This document shows, in pieces, positions 8,034 to 17,612 of a DNA stretch of 64,000 nt; position 1 is the first letter of the stretch; every line of letters begins with the position of its first letter. A program made the translations under genes and the position numbers. The stretch is from Paracoccus acridae. Its GTDB lineage: Bacteria > Pseudomonadota > Alphaproteobacteria > Rhodobacterales > Rhodobacteraceae. The stretch covers positions 340,922-404,921 of the forward strand of contig NZ_BMIV01000002.1 in the NCBI RefSeq assembly GCF_014642735.1, in the 5' to 3' direction. Below the pieces are notes generated by a model. That model did no database searches and had not been told where the DNA came from. It was given only the letters and a program-made list of their open reading frames with translations.

Positions 8034-9559
8034 CCGCGCCGGACCGCGGCCTTCAGGTCCGACAGCCGATAGGCTCGCGTCACGAAGCTGAGCGCGAAGT
8101 AGATCGCGGCCCCGCCGAAGACCAGGATCGCCAGGCTCGGCACGCGACCGATGCCCGCATCATCCAGCCAGCCCGTCATCAGCCACAACGCGCCCGCCAT
8201 CAGCGCCGATGACAGCACGATCAGCGGCGTCTTGCGGCGCAGGCGATCGTCGGCGCGGGCCGCGTCGCCCATGGCCCGTGTGCCCCACCACAGTTGCGCG
8301 ACCATGATCCAGGCGGCAATGGTGGTGCCAAGGGCCGCTGCTAGAAAGCCCAGGACGGGCATCAGTCCAAAGGCGACAAGCGCGTTCACCACCATCGACC
8401 AAAGGGCATAGCGGAAGGGGGTCTTCGTGTCCTCGCGCGCGAAATACAGCGGTTGCAGGATCTTCTGCAGCACGAAGGCGGGCAGGCCGAAGGCATAGAC
8501 GATCAGCGCGCGGGCGGTCTGGGTGGTGTCATAGGCGGTGAATTCGCCGCGTTCGAACAGGGTGCGGACCATGGGTTCGGCGATCACCGCGATGGCGAAG
8601 GCGGCGGGCAGGGTCAGGAACAGCCCGAATTCTGTCGCACGGGAATAGGCCGACTGTCCGCCCGCGTGATCGCCCGCCCGCAACCGGCGCGCCAGTTCCG
8701 GCAGCAGGACCACGGCCACCGCTGCGCCCACCACCCCCAGGGGCAGTTGATAAAGGCGGTCGGAATAGGACAGCCAGGAAATCGCGCCCTCGAAATGGCT
8801 GGCGACTTGGCGGCCCACCAGCAGGTTGATCTGCACGACGCCTCCTGCGAAGGCGGCAGGCAGGGCCACGGCCAGCAACCGGCGCATGTCAGGCGTCAGG
8901 CGCGGGCGCTGCGGTCGGAAGGACCAGCCCGTGCGACGGGCGTCCCACCAGACAAGCGCAAGCTGCGCGATGCCCGTGATGGGCGTGGCCCAGGCCAGCG
9001 TCAGGCCCACGTCCCAGCCGCGCCACCAGGCAATCGCCATGGCCGCGATGAACAGCAGGTTCAGCAGCACCGGCGCGGCAGCGGCGGCCGTGAAGCGGCC
9101 ATTGGCGTTCAGCACGCCCGAGATCATCGAAGCCAGCGAGATCAGCAGGATATAGGGGAACATGATCCGGCCGTATTGCACGGCCAGCGGAAACCGTTCG
9201 TCCCCTGCAAATCCCGCTGCCATCAGCCAGACCAGCACCGGCATGAACACCATCGCGACGGCAGACAGCAGCAGCACGGTCATCAGAAGGCCCGAAAACG
9301 CTTCTGACGCAAAGCGTTGCGCGTCCGGGCGGTCGTCCAGCTTCTTGGAAAACATCGGCACGAAGGCCGTGTTGAAGGCGCCTTCCGCGAAGAAGCGGCG
9401 AAACATGTTGGGCAGCGACAGCCCCACGAAAAAGGCGTCGGCGACAGCCCCGCTGCCCAGCCAGGCGGCCATCAGGATGTCGCGCACGAATCCCGACAAA
9501 CGCGACACGAAGGTCCAGATCCCTACCGAGAGGAATCCGCGCACCAGTCCCGATTTCAT
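8030..9559 (-). CDS. murJ: Lipid II flippase MurJ (MviN)
   Basis: A 509-residue polytopic protein of the MOP superfamily, with about 14 membrane segments. It flips lipid II across the inner membrane for peptidoglycan synthesis. The N-terminus has the MurJ hallmarks SRLSGFVRDILMAAWLG, ADAFFVGLSLPNMFRRFFAEGAF and NTAFVPMF. The ATG giving MKSGLVRGFLSVG is preferred over a longer version because it matches the normal family start and begins four bases after the glnD stop. It is the last gene of the lpoA-like/glnD/murJ operon. Confidence 0.96.
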   Translation of the reverse strand: MKSGLVRGFLSVGIWTFVSRLSGFVRDILMAAWLGSGAVADAFFVGLSLPNMFRRFFAEGAFNTAFVPMFSKKLDDRPDAQRFASEAFSGLLMTVLLLSAVAMVFMPVLVWLMAAGFAGDERFPLAVQYGRIMFPYILLISLASMISGVLNANGRFTAAAAAPVLLNLLFIAAMAIAWWRGWDVGLTLAWATPITGIAQLALVWWDARRTGWSFRPQRPRLTPDMRRLLAVALPAAFAGGVVQINLLVGRQVASHFEGAISWLSYSDRLYQLPLGVVGAAVAVVLLPELARRLRAGDHAGGQSAYSRATEFGLFLTLPAAFAIAVIAEPMVRTLFERGEFTAYDTTQTARALIVYAFGLPAFVLQKILQPLYFAREDTKTPFRYALWSMVVNALVAFGLMPVLGFLAAALGTTIAAWIMVAQLWWGTRAMGDAARADDRLRRKTPLIVLSSALMAGALWLMTGWLDDAGIGRVPSLAILVFGGAAIYFALSFVTRAYRLSDLKAAVRRG

Positions 9560-9563
9560 GATT

Positions 9564-12347
9564 TCAAGCCTCTGCCCGTTTTGCCCCGTCGGCAATAGCC
9601 GCGCGCAGCTTCTTTTCCAAGGCGTCGCGCTTGGCCTCGCTGTGCAGCTTCAGGCCGAACATGTCCTTGACATAGAAGCTGTCCACCACCTGCGCGCCGA
9701 AGGTGGCGATCACGGCGCTGACGATCTGGATGTGGTTCGCAGCCATGGTCCGCGTCAGGTCGTAAAGCAGGCCGGGACGGTCGCGGGTATCGACCTCGAT
9801 GATGGTATAGATGTCGCTGCCTTCGTTGTCGAAGGTGACATGGGTGGGGAACTTGAATTCGCGCGTCCGCTTCTTGGGCTTGTCGCGGCTGGCAAAGGCC
9901 TCTCGCGCGACGATCTCGCCCTTCAGGGTGCGCAGGATCGTCTGGCGCAGCTTGGGCAGGCGATCCTCGGCGAAGGGGCGGCCGTCGGGATCCTGCACCC
10001 AGAACACCGCCGTCGCAAAGCCGTCGCGGGTCGTATAGGTGCGCGCATCCACCACGTTCGCACCCATCAGGGTCAGCGCCCCGCAAAGGCGCGAGAAGAT
10101 GCCCGGATGGTCGGCCAGGACAAAGGCCGCGCGGGTCGCATCGCGGTCGTGGTCGGCGCAGAGGTCGATGCGGATCTCGTCCGGGCCGATGTCGCCCAGC
10201 AGTTCGGCGAAGGTCGCCTGCGTTTCCGTGGGCAGGCCCGACCAGTAGTTGTCGTAATGGCGGCCCAGTTCCGCCCGGATCGTCCTGGCCTCCCACCCCT
10301 TGGCGACCAGCAGGTGGCGCAGGCTGCGCTTGGCCTCGTTCTGGCGGCGGTCGCGGTTCAGTTCCTCCAGCCCGTTTTCAAGCACCAGGGCGGTTTCGGT
10401 ATGCAGCTTGCGCAGCAGCGCGGCCTTCCAGTTGTTCCAGGTGCCGGGACCGACGCCGCGTATGTCGCAGACGGTCAGCACCAGCAGCATGTCCAGCCGC
10501 CTGCGGGTCTTCACCGCCTTGGCGAAGTCGCGCAGGGTGCGCGGGTCGCCGATGTCGCGCTTTTGCGCCACGTCCGACATCAGCAGGTGATTGCGGACCA
10601 GCCATTCCACCGTGTCGATGTCGTCCTGCGGAAAGCCGAAGCGGGCCGCGATCCGACGCGCCAGGCGGGCGCCAAGAATCGAATGATCCTCGCGCCGGCC
10701 CTTGCCGATGTCGTGCAGCAGCACTGCCAGATACAGGACGCGGCGGTTGACGCCGCTTTCCATGATCTCGCTGGACAGGGGCAGATCCTCGGGATGCTCG
10801 CCTCGCTCGATCTCGGCCAGGGCGGCGACGCATTGGATGGAATGTTCGTCGACGGTATAGTGATGATACATGTTGAACTGCATCATTGCCACGACGGGTT
10901 CGAATTCGGGGATGAAGGCGGCCAGAACGCCCAGTTCGTTCATGCGCCGCAGCCCCCGTTCGGGATTGCCGTGCTTCAGCAGCAGATCCATGAAGATGCG
11001 GTTCGCCTCGGGGTCGGATCGCACCTTGTCGTCGATCAAGTCCAGGTTGGCCGCGACCAGCCGCATCGCGTCGGGATGGATCAGCAGGCCGGTGCGCAGC
11101 GCTTCCTCGAACAGGCGCAGGATGTTCAGGGGGTCGGCCAGGAATTCGGCATCATCCGCGATGCAAAGGCGGCCGTGATTGTCGGTGAAGCCGGGTCTTA
11201 CCTTGCGGCGGCGGCGGAACAGGCGGCCCAGGAACGGGGCGCTGCGGACATGGCGCGCTTCAAGTTCCGTCAGAAAGACCCGGGTCAGTTCGCCCACATG
11301 GGTGGCGTGGCGGAAGTAATCCTGCATGAAGTATTCGACGCCGCGCCGGGCCGAGGTATCGCGATAGTCCATGCGCCTCGCGACCTCGACCTGCATGTCG
11401 AAGGACAGCACGTCCACGGGCCGCCCCGCGATCAGGTGCAGGTGGCAGCGCACGGCCCACAGGAAATCCTCGGCCTGCCAGAAGGCCAGGTGTTCCTCGC
11501 GCGTGAAGACGCCAAGATCGACCAGTTCCACCGCGCGATCGACCCGGTGGATGTACTTCGCGATCCAGTACAGCGTCTGCAGGTCGCGCAACCCGCCCTT
11601 GCCTTCCTTGACATTGGGTTCAAGGACGTATCGCTGCCCGCCCTGCCGCTGATGCCGGGCCGAGCGTTCTTCCAGCTTGGCCTCGATGAATTCGGGCACG
11701 GTCTTCGAAAACAGTTCCACCCACAGCCGTTCGCGCAGTTCCTCGGCCAAGGGGGCGTGCCCGGCGACCAGCCGGTGTTCCACCAAGGATGTGCGGATGG
11801 TCATGTCGCCGGCGCCCAGGCGGATGCAATCCTCGACGCTGCGGATCGAATGGCCGATCTTCAGCTTCAGATCCCACAGGATGTACAGCATGGATTCGAC
11901 CACGCTTTCGGCCCAGGCGGTGATCTTCCAGGGCGTCAGGAACAGCAGATCCACGTCCGACGCGGGCGCCATCTCGGCCCGGCCGTAACCGCCGACGCCC
12001 AGCACGGCCAGACGCTCGGCCTCGGACAGGGATTGCTGGGGGTGCAGCCAGGCCGTCGCGACATGATGGGTGGCAATGACGATGCCGTCGGTCAAGGTGG
12101 CGATCGCGCGGACGGTTTCGCGCGCGGCGCGGGGATGGCTGGTCAGGCCCGCCTCGATCGCGCGCATGGCCTCGGCACGGGCCTCGGACAAGGCGGTGAC
12201 AGCGCGGGCGCGGATTTCGCGGCGGTCCGTCAGCCCGTGCAGCGCGGCGTCCAGCATGGGCAGGAACGTAAGGGGGTCAAAGATGGGATGCGCCCCGGAC
12301 AGGGCCGGGGCGCTTTGCAGGACTGCCGTATCGGAACGGTCGGCCAA
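9564..12347 (-). CDS. glnD: Bifunctional PII uridylyltransferase/uridylyl-removing enzyme
   Basis: A 927-residue nitrogen sensor that adds UMP to PII proteins when glutamine is low and removes it when glutamine is high. The nucleotidyltransferase domain carries GVGGYGRAEMAPASDVDLLFL (about residues 95-115), with the DxD metal site. The central HD domain has LAVLLHDIGKGRREDHS, giving uridylyl removal. Two C-terminal ACT domains bind glutamine; one begins at HPGIFSRLCGALTLMGANVVDARTY and the other at RPGLLYDLTRTM. Length and domain order are standard. It starts two bases after the lpoA-like gene and is followed closely by murJ. Confidence 0.97.
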   Translation of the reverse strand: MADRSDTAVLQSAPALSGAHPIFDPLTFLPMLDAALHGLTDRREIRARAVTALSEARAEAMRAIEAGLTSHPRAARETVRAIATLTDGIVIATHHVATAWLHPQQSLSEAERLAVLGVGGYGRAEMAPASDVDLLFLTPWKITAWAESVVESMLYILWDLKLKIGHSIRSVEDCIRLGAGDMTIRTSLVEHRLVAGHAPLAEELRERLWVELFSKTVPEFIEAKLEERSARHQRQGGQRYVLEPNVKEGKGGLRDLQTLYWIAKYIHRVDRAVELVDLGVFTREEHLAFWQAEDFLWAVRCHLHLIAGRPVDVLSFDMQVEVARRMDYRDTSARRGVEYFMQDYFRHATHVGELTRVFLTELEARHVRSAPFLGRLFRRRRKVRPGFTDNHGRLCIADDAEFLADPLNILRLFEEALRTGLLIHPDAMRLVAANLDLIDDKVRSDPEANRIFMDLLLKHGNPERGLRRMNELGVLAAFIPEFEPVVAMMQFNMYHHYTVDEHSIQCVAALAEIERGEHPEDLPLSSEIMESGVNRRVLYLAVLLHDIGKGRREDHSILGARLARRIAARFGFPQDDIDTVEWLVRNHLLMSDVAQKRDIGDPRTLRDFAKAVKTRRRLDMLLVLTVCDIRGVGPGTWNNWKAALLRKLHTETALVLENGLEELNRDRRQNEAKRSLRHLLVAKGWEARTIRAELGRHYDNYWSGLPTETQATFAELLGDIGPDEIRIDLCADHDRDATRAAFVLADHPGIFSRLCGALTLMGANVVDARTYTTRDGFATAVFWVQDPDGRPFAEDRLPKLRQTILRTLKGEIVAREAFASRDKPKKRTREFKFPTHVTFDNEGSDIYTIIEVDTRDRPGLLYDLTRTMAANHIQIVSAVIATFGAQVVDSFYVKDMFGLKLHSEAKRDALEKKLRAAIADGAKRAEA

Positions 12348-12349
12348 GA

Positions 12350-13558
12350 TCAGAACCCGGCGCCGCCAAAGCCGCGCGGTGCTGGATCCAGGATCACCAG
12401 CCGGTTGCCGCGCAGGGTGGCCACCGCCAGGGCGCGTTCGGAGGTGCCGTCCGGCCGCAGCCGGAAGACGCCGCCCACGCCCGAGAAGCCCGCCCGCTGG
12501 GTCAGGCCGGTGGTGGTCAGGGCATTGCGCTGTCCGCCGCGCACCAGGGACGCGATGGCTGCGACCCCGTCATAGGCAAGGCTTGCCAGTTCATGCGGCT
12601 GTTCGCCATGGGCGCTGCGATAGCGTGCGTCGAACTGTGCCCGCAGGCCCTGGTCGGGGATCGCGAACCAGCCTTCCTGCAACTGCGGCAGGCTGGCACG
12701 GGCCGGGGGCTGGTCCCAGCGGGTCAGTCCCATCATCTGCGTCACCGGCGACCGGACGCCCGCAGCGGCCAGCTTTTCCGTCAGATAGGGAAGGACGGCC
12801 TGGTTGTTGGCGGTCATGAACACCGCATCGACCTGTCCCGACTGCGCCGCATTGGCGATCTGCGGAACCACGGCGTCGATGCCGGTGACCGATACGGGAT
12901 GGTTGATGCGTCCGGCCATGCGCGCACCATTGCGGGCGACGGCGGTTTCGATGGCCCGCCCGCCAAGCTGGCCCGCGATGTCGTCCTCGGCCACGACATA
13001 GACGTTGCGCTTGCCCTGGCGCACCCCATAGCCGACAAGCCGGTCGGCAATGTTGGCGAAGCTGTTGCCCAGGATGAAGACGTTGCCGCCCGCGATCTCG
13101 GCGTTGTTCGAGAAGGTCAGCACGTTGATGTTGCGCGGCCGCATGGCGTTGCCGACGGCATTGGCGCCTTCGGCAAACAGCGGGCCGACGATGATCTGCG
13201 CTCCCGCGTCCGCCGCGGAGTTGGCCTGGGCCACCGCCTGTTCGGTACTGGTGCCGGTATCATAGACCCGCAGATCGACGCTGGCGCCCTGTGCGTCCGC
13301 CGCAGCCATCCGTGCCGAGTTCCTGAGGCTGCGCGCCAGCCATTCCAGATCGGCCGATCCGCTGCCGCCCGGCACCAGCAGGGCAACCCGGACCGGTTCT
13401 CCGGGATTGATCAGGGGGCCGATGGCCGGGCCGCTGGCCTGCTGCGATCCCCCGACCGGGTCGCAGGCCGCAAGAACGAAGGCGGAGAGAATGGCGGCGG
13501 CACCCGTGACGACGCGGCGCAATCCGGTGGCGGGCCGGGTTGTGGCGGAAACGACCAT
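12350..13558 (-). CDS. Penicillin-binding protein activator, LpoA/LppC-like lipoprotein
   Basis: A 402-residue protein with a lipoprotein signal: a hydrophobic stretch ending LSAFVLAAC. After acylation it should sit in the envelope. The mature part is a type I periplasmic-binding fold, with VRVALLVPGGSG, GAQIIVGPLFAEGANAV and LASLAYDGVAAI. This is the C-domain of LpoA, the outer-membrane lipoprotein that stimulates PBP1a. The N-terminal helical repeat domain of enterobacterial LpoA is absent, as is usual in alphaproteobacteria. The ATG at 13558 gives MVVSATTRPATGLRR before the signal helix. It leads the operon with glnD and murJ and is divergent from rsmI. Confidence 0.85.
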   Translation of the reverse strand: MVVSATTRPATGLRRVVTGAAAILSAFVLAACDPVGGSQQASGPAIGPLINPGEPVRVALLVPGGSGSADLEWLARSLRNSARMAAADAQGASVDLRVYDTGTSTEQAVAQANSAADAGAQIIVGPLFAEGANAVGNAMRPRNINVLTFSNNAEIAGGNVFILGNSFANIADRLVGYGVRQGKRNVYVVAEDDIAGQLGGRAIETAVARNGARMAGRINHPVSVTGIDAVVPQIANAAQSGQVDAVFMTANNQAVLPYLTEKLAAAGVRSPVTQMMGLTRWDQPPARASLPQLQEGWFAIPDQGLRAQFDARYRSAHGEQPHELASLAYDGVAAIASLVRGGQRNALTTTGLTQRAGFSGVGGVFRLRPDGTSERALAVATLRGNRLVILDPAPRGFGGAGF

Positions 13559-13647
13559 ATGAAACTTCCCTGCTGTAAGGTATCGGCGAGGTGCCGGCAG
13601 CCTAGGACCAATAGACCTGCTTGGCAATCAGTCGGAAGGAGAGGACG

Positions 13648-14553
13648 ATGACCGACAAACGCGACGATCCACAGCCGGCCCATCGTCTTTCGGCCCATGT
13701 CGAGGCGCCGCGGCTGGAGGGCGGTCTCTATCTGGTGGCGACGCCCATTGGCACGGCGCGGGACATCACGTTGCGCGCGCTGGATGTGCTGAACGCCGCC
13801 GATGTGCTGGCGGCCGAGGACACGCGCGTGCTACGGCACCTTCTGGACATTCACGGCATTCCGCTTCGGGGCAGGCGGATCATCCCCTATCACGACCACA
13901 ACGGCGAACGCGCCAGGCCGGGGCTGATGGCGGCCCTGGCCGAGGGTGCCAGCATCGCCTATGCCTCGGACGCGGGAACGCCGCTGGTGGCCGATCCGGG
14001 ATACCGCCTCGCCAGAGAGGCCGCCGAGGCAGGCCACCGGGTCCATGCGCTGCCCGGCCCCTCGGCCCCGCTGGTCGCGCTCAGCCTCTCGGGGCTGCCC
14101 AGCGACCGCTTCCTGTTCCTGGGCTTTCCGCCATCGACCAAGGGGGCGCGGCTGACATGGCTGCGCGACTGGATGGCGGTCGATGCGACGCTGATCCTGT
14201 TCGAAAGCCCTAGGCGCGTTAACCAGACATTGAGAGAGATGTGCGAGGTTGATGCGAATCGCCCTACAGTGGTGGCGCGGGAACTGACCAAGAAGTTCGA
14301 GGAGGTGATCCGGGGAACCGCCGCCGAACTGGCGCAGGATCCCCGCATGGCCACCCTGAAGGGCGAGGTGGTGATGCTGGTCGATCGACCCGGCGCGGTC
14401 GTCGCAGACGAAGATGCGGTGCGGCGGGCGCTGCAGGCGCGGCTTGGGGCGATGACGGTGAAGGATGCCGTTCGGGAAGTGGCGGCGGAACTGGATATGG
14501 CAAGGCGCGATGTCTATCAGATCGCGCTTGGCCTGGACGAAGGCAGGGATTGA
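13648..14553 (+). CDS. rsmI: 16S rRNA (cytidine(1402)-2'-O)-methyltransferase
   Basis: A 301-residue SAM-dependent methyltransferase of the tetrapyrrole-methylase fold. It 2'-O-methylates C1402 in the decoding centre. Conserved blocks are GGLYLVATPIGTARDITLRAL, ADVLAAEDTRVLRHLL, YASDAGTPLVADPGYRL and LPGPSAPLVALSLSGLP. GGAAGGAGAGG lies just upstream of the ATG giving MTDKRDDPQP. The next gene, yraN, follows within a few bases, the common rsmI-yraN pair. It is divergent from the lpoA-like gene. Confidence 0.97.
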   Translation: MTDKRDDPQPAHRLSAHVEAPRLEGGLYLVATPIGTARDITLRALDVLNAADVLAAEDTRVLRHLLDIHGIPLRGRRIIPYHDHNGERARPGLMAALAEGASIAYASDAGTPLVADPGYRLAREAAEAGHRVHALPGPSAPLVALSLSGLPSDRFLFLGFPPSTKGARLTWLRDWMAVDATLILFESPRRVNQTLREMCEVDANRPTVVARELTKKFEEVIRGTAAELAQDPRMATLKGEVVMLVDRPGAVVADEDAVRRALQARLGAMTVKDAVREVAAELDMARRDVYQIALGLDEGRD

Positions 14554-14555
14554 AG

Positions 14556-14996
14556 ATGGGTCATGTCGTCAGATCGCTGAACTTGCCGTGCACAGTGCCG
14601 GTGCAGCCCCAAGAGGTATCATCGGCGCGCAGGACAAGGGGCCGTATGGCACACCTGTCTGGGGTCATGGCCGAGGACAGCGTGGCGCGGCTGCTGGAAG
14701 GGCGGGGAATGACGATTCTGGCGCGGCGTTGGCGGGGCAAGGCGGGGGAAATCGACCTTGTCGCCAGCCAGGGGGCTTGCCTGGTGTTCGTCGAAGTCAA
14801 GCAGTCGGCCACTCACGAGGAGGCTGCCCTGCGGCTGGGTTCGGCGCAACAGGGCCGCATCATGCGTGCGGCACTGGAGTACTGCGACAAGGCGGGCTGG
14901 GACTTGCTGCCGGACCTGCGCTTCGATGCGGCACTGGTCGATGGTCAGGGCCGCGTGGACATCATCGAGGGTGCTTTCGAGGAAAGCTTTGCCTGA
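14556..14996 (+). CDS. yraN: YraN family protein (UPF0102), restriction-endonuclease fold
   Basis: About 146 residues. GRGMTILARRWRGKAGEIDLVASQGACLVFVEVKQ carries the GEIDL...VFVEVK pattern, the PD-(D/E)xK-like core of UPF0102. The biochemical role is still unclear; homologues often sit beside rsmI. Start choice is uncertain. The ATG at 14556 is close to the rsmI stop, while the in-frame ATG at 14646 gives MAHLSGVMAEDSVARLL, which looks like the family's normal beginning. A TTG at 14550 would overlap the rsmI stop. Confidence 0.82.
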   Translation: MGHVVRSLNLPCTVPVQPQEVSSARRTRGRMAHLSGVMAEDSVARLLEGRGMTILARRWRGKAGEIDLVASQGACLVFVEVKQSATHEEAALRLGSAQQGRIMRAALEYCDKAGWDLLPDLRFDAALVDGQGRVDIIEGAFEESFA

Positions 14997-15071
14997 CGCA
15001 GTACGGGTTCCGAAACGCCAAGATGCCGAAGGTGTCCGGTGGGTCAGGAACAATGCACAAGGTCGGCGTCT

Positions 15072-15848
15072 TCAGGCGCGATCCAGGTTCAAGCCGATCA
15101 GCCCGGCGGTCTGATCGGGATGGGTCAGGGGCAGCATGTGTCCTGCATCCGGCACGACCGCCCGTCCGACATCCGCAAATCGCGCGGCCAAGGCATCGGC
15201 GATGCGGTGGATGACCCCAGGGGATTTCTCGCCTGCAATGATCAAGACCGGCGCATCGATGGACTCCAGCCCACCCTCGCGCAGAATGCCTGCCCGGTCT
15301 TTGGCCAAAGTCGCATCCGTATCGACCACCAGACCGATCTGTTCGGTCATGGTCTGCTGCGCAGAGGGCGGAAGGGTATCGAAGGGCTGGGCGCCCCAGA
15401 TGTCGATGAAGCCGCGTGCGGCATCGCTGGCCCGCCCATGGATCAGGTGATCGGACATGACATTGTCACGGGCTTCCTGTTCGGCATCCGGGGCGGCGGC
15501 AAACAGAACGGGTTCGATAAGCGTCAAGCTGCGCACGGCATCAGGCGCGGCGACCGCGATGCGCAGGGCGACCGTCGCGCCCAGGCTGTGGCCGATCAGA
15601 TCCAGCGGTCGGTCGATGAAGCTGGCGGCAATCCGCGTCACGGCCGTGTGGAAATCGGTGCCGTCGGCCTGCGGCGTCCAGGCACCGCTGCGGCCGTGGC
15701 CGGGCATGTCGAAGCCCGTCAGGTCGACACGGCCGTTAAGCCGCTTGGCGATCGGTCCCCAATAGGCCGCGTTGCCCATCATGCAATGCAAGGCCAAGGC
15801 CGGGCGATCCTTGTCCCCGGACCAGTGCCGCTTGTGAATGCCGGTCAT
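15072..15848 (-). CDS. Alpha/beta hydrolase
   Basis: A 258-residue alpha/beta-fold hydrolase. LALHCMMGNAAYWGPIA supplies the oxyanion region, FDMPGHGRSG follows strand 4, and IGHSLGATVAL holds the nucleophile serine elbow. VPDAGHMLPLTHP has the catalytic histidine. No signal peptide is visible, so it should be cytoplasmic. It overlaps the upstream isomerase gene by four bases (ATGA) and the two are surely co-transcribed. That hints that both act on the same, perhaps aromatic, compound. The substrate is not known. Confidence 0.88.
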   Translation of the reverse strand: MTGIHKRHWSGDKDRPALALHCMMGNAAYWGPIAKRLNGRVDLTGFDMPGHGRSGAWTPQADGTDFHTAVTRIAASFIDRPLDLIGHSLGATVALRIAVAAPDAVRSLTLIEPVLFAAAPDAEQEARDNVMSDHLIHGRASDAARGFIDIWGAQPFDTLPPSAQQTMTEQIGLVVDTDATLAKDRAGILREGGLESIDAPVLIIAGEKSPGVIHRIADALAARFADVGRAVVPDAGHMLPLTHPDQTAGLIGLNLDRA

Positions 15849-16444
15849 AGTGCGGCCAGGTGACGATCAAGGAAATCCAGCCGGTCCTGTCCCCAGAACT
15901 TCTGCCCGCTTTCCTGCACGACATAGAAGGGGGAACCAAAGACCCCGGCTTCCACCGCCTGTTCCAGGTTGCGGCCATAGGTTTCGGCGCCCACGAACAG
16001 GCCCTTGTCGACCAGGGCCGGATCGAAGCCGTGCCGGCCCAGGATATCGCGAAGCACGCCGTCATCGCTGATGTCCCGATCCTCGGCCCAGACGGCGCGC
16101 AGGATGGCTTGCACCAGTCCGCCCAGATCGCCGCCGCCCGTTTTCTGCGCCGCGATGATGGCATAGGATGACGGCGCCATGTTCACCGGCCAGAAGGCGG
16201 GCTTGATGTTCAGCGCCATTCCAAGATGGTCTGACCAGCGGGACAGTTCCTGGGCGCGGTATTCCATACGGCTGGCATGGCGATTGGCCGGGCGAACCCC
16301 GCCCGTGCGATCGAACAGTTGCAGGATGTCCAGCGGCTTGTAGGTGATCGTTGCGGCGTGCCGTTCAGCGATCCGCTCCAGCCGGTCGCCCGCCAGATAG
16401 GCGAAGGGACTGATCGTCCCCAGATAGTAGTCGATATTGGCCAT
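15845..16444 (-). CDS. 2-hydroxychromene-2-carboxylate isomerase family protein (DsbA-like fold)
   Basis: A 199-residue thioredoxin-fold protein of the kappa-GST/HCCA isomerase group. It begins MANIDYYLGTISPFAYLAGDRL. Ser12-Pro13 take the place of the CxxC of DsbA, as expected for the glutathione-using isomerase. VFGSPFYVVQESGQKFWGQDRLDFL is the conserved C-terminal block containing the cis-proline region. The named enzyme interconverts 2-hydroxychromene-2-carboxylate and hydroxybenzylidenepyruvate in naphthalene breakdown. No other aromatic catabolic genes are near, so the real substrate may differ. It heads a two-gene operon with the hydrolase. Confidence 0.88.
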   Translation of the reverse strand: MANIDYYLGTISPFAYLAGDRLERIAERHAATITYKPLDILQLFDRTGGVRPANRHASRMEYRAQELSRWSDHLGMALNIKPAFWPVNMAPSSYAIIAAQKTGGGDLGGLVQAILRAVWAEDRDISDDGVLRDILGRHGFDPALVDKGLFVGAETYGRNLEQAVEAGVFGSPFYVVQESGQKFWGQDRLDFLDRHLAAL

Positions 16445-16531
16445 GAAGACGGTCCTTCGCGATTTGCCCGCAGGCTAACCGGGTGGTAAGGCGGGCGCAA
16501 TCTGGCGAATCCCCCGAAAAAGGCCCCATCC

Positions 16532-17551
16532 ATGCCCGTCATGACCGAACCCAAGCTGATTTCCGGCAATGCAAACCGGACCCTTGCCGCATCCATCGCG
16601 CGGCGGATGTCGATGCACCGGGGCATGAATGTCAGCCTCTGCGATGCGCGGGTCGAGCGGTTCAACGACCAGGAAATCTTCGTCGAGGTTTATGAGAACG
16701 TCCGCGGCGAGGACATGTACATCATCCAGCCCACCTCGAACCCGGCCAACGACAACCTGATGGAGCTGATGGTCATGGCCGACGCGCTGCGCCGGTCCTC
16801 GGCCGCGCGGATCACGGCGGTGATTCCCTATTTCGGCTATGCCCGGCAGGATCGCCGCGCCAAGGCCCGCACGCCGATCAGCGCCAAGCTGGTGGCGAAC
16901 CTGCTGACCGAGGCCGGGATCGACCGGGTCCTGACGCTGGATCTGCACGCAGCCCAGATCCAGGGCTTCTTTGACATCCCGGTGGACAACCTTTATGCCG
17001 CGCCGGTCTTTGCCCTGGACGTCCAGCATCATTTCCGGGGACGGATGGGGGACCTGATGGTCGTGTCACCCGACGTCGGCGGCGTGGCGCGTGCGCGCGA
17101 ACTGGCGACCCGGATCGGAGCGCCGCTGGCGATCGTGGACAAACGCCGGGAAAAGGCAGGCGAGGTCGCCGAGATGACCGTGATCGGCGACGTGGAGGGC
17201 AAGGCCTGCATCATCGTGGACGACATCTGCGACACGGCGGGCACGCTGGTGAAGGCCGCGCAGACCCTGACCGACAGCGGCGCGACCGAGGTTCACGCCT
17301 ATATCACCCATGGCGTCCTGTCCGGCCCCGCGGTCGAGAGGGTCAGCAAGTCGGTGATGAAATCGCTGGTCATCACCGATTCGATCCAGCCGACCGATGC
17401 CGTGAAAACCGCACCGAACATCCGCATCGTGCCGACCGCACCGATGTTCACGCAGGCCATCCTGAACATCTGGAACGGCACGTCGGTCAGCAGCCTGTTC
17501 GAGACGGATACCCTGCTGCCGATCTATGAAGGACTGTATTCCAGTCTGTGA
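16532..17551 (+). CDS. prs: Ribose-phosphate pyrophosphokinase
   Basis: A 339-residue PRPP synthetase, which makes the activated ribose used by purine, pyrimidine, His and Trp synthesis. [26 protein letters not shown] and [10 protein letters not shown] form the ATP site. [20 protein letters not shown] is the metal-binding signature. [18 protein letters not shown] is the PRPP loop. It is somewhat longer than the 315-residue E. coli enzyme because of an insertion around residues 140-155, also seen in other alphaproteobacteria. Met1 and Met4 are both possible starts. Downstream lies a repeat element and then convergent purD. Confidence 0.97.
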   Translation: MPVMTEPKLISGNANRTLAASIARRMSMHRGMNVSLCDARVERFNDQEIFVEVYENVRGEDMYIIQPTSNPANDNLMELMVMADALRRSSAARITAVIPYFGYARQDRRAKARTPISAKLVANLLTEAGIDRVLTLDLHAAQIQGFFDIPVDNLYAAPVFALDVQHHFRGRMGDLMVVSPDVGGVARARELATRIGAPLAIVDKRREKAGEVAEMTVIGDVEGKACIIVDDICDTAGTLVKAAQTLTDSGATEVHAYITHGVLSGPAVERVSKSVMKSLVITDSIQPTDAVKTAPNIRIVPTAPMFTQAILNIWNGTSVSSLFETDTLLPIYEGLYSSL

Positions 17552-17572
17552 GGCTGGCGCCTGTTGCCCCGT

Positions 17573-17611
17573 CGGATGCCTCCGGCGGGGATATTTGGGC
17601 ACAGAAGATGG
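17573..17611 (+). repeat. Intergenic repeat copy between prs and purD
   Basis: A short CGGA/TCCG stem is followed by the 23-base core at 17589-17611, which begins GGATATTT and ends CACAGAAGATGG. The core matches the copy at 51407-51429 at 21 of 23 positions. In this copy the element lies just beyond the prs stop. Repeats of this appearance are scattered between genes in Rhodobacterales genomes, as far as I recall. Its function is unknown; it might act in transcript ends. Confidence 0.6.
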
Positions 17612-17612
17612 G

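Noticed and set aside
9162..12575. Open frame of 1137 codons on the plus strand opposite glnD
   Set aside because: It mirrors glnD, whose motifs and domain order are clear. Composition (many His, Gln, Gly and Asp) is the usual shadow of high-GC codons, with no recognisable domain.
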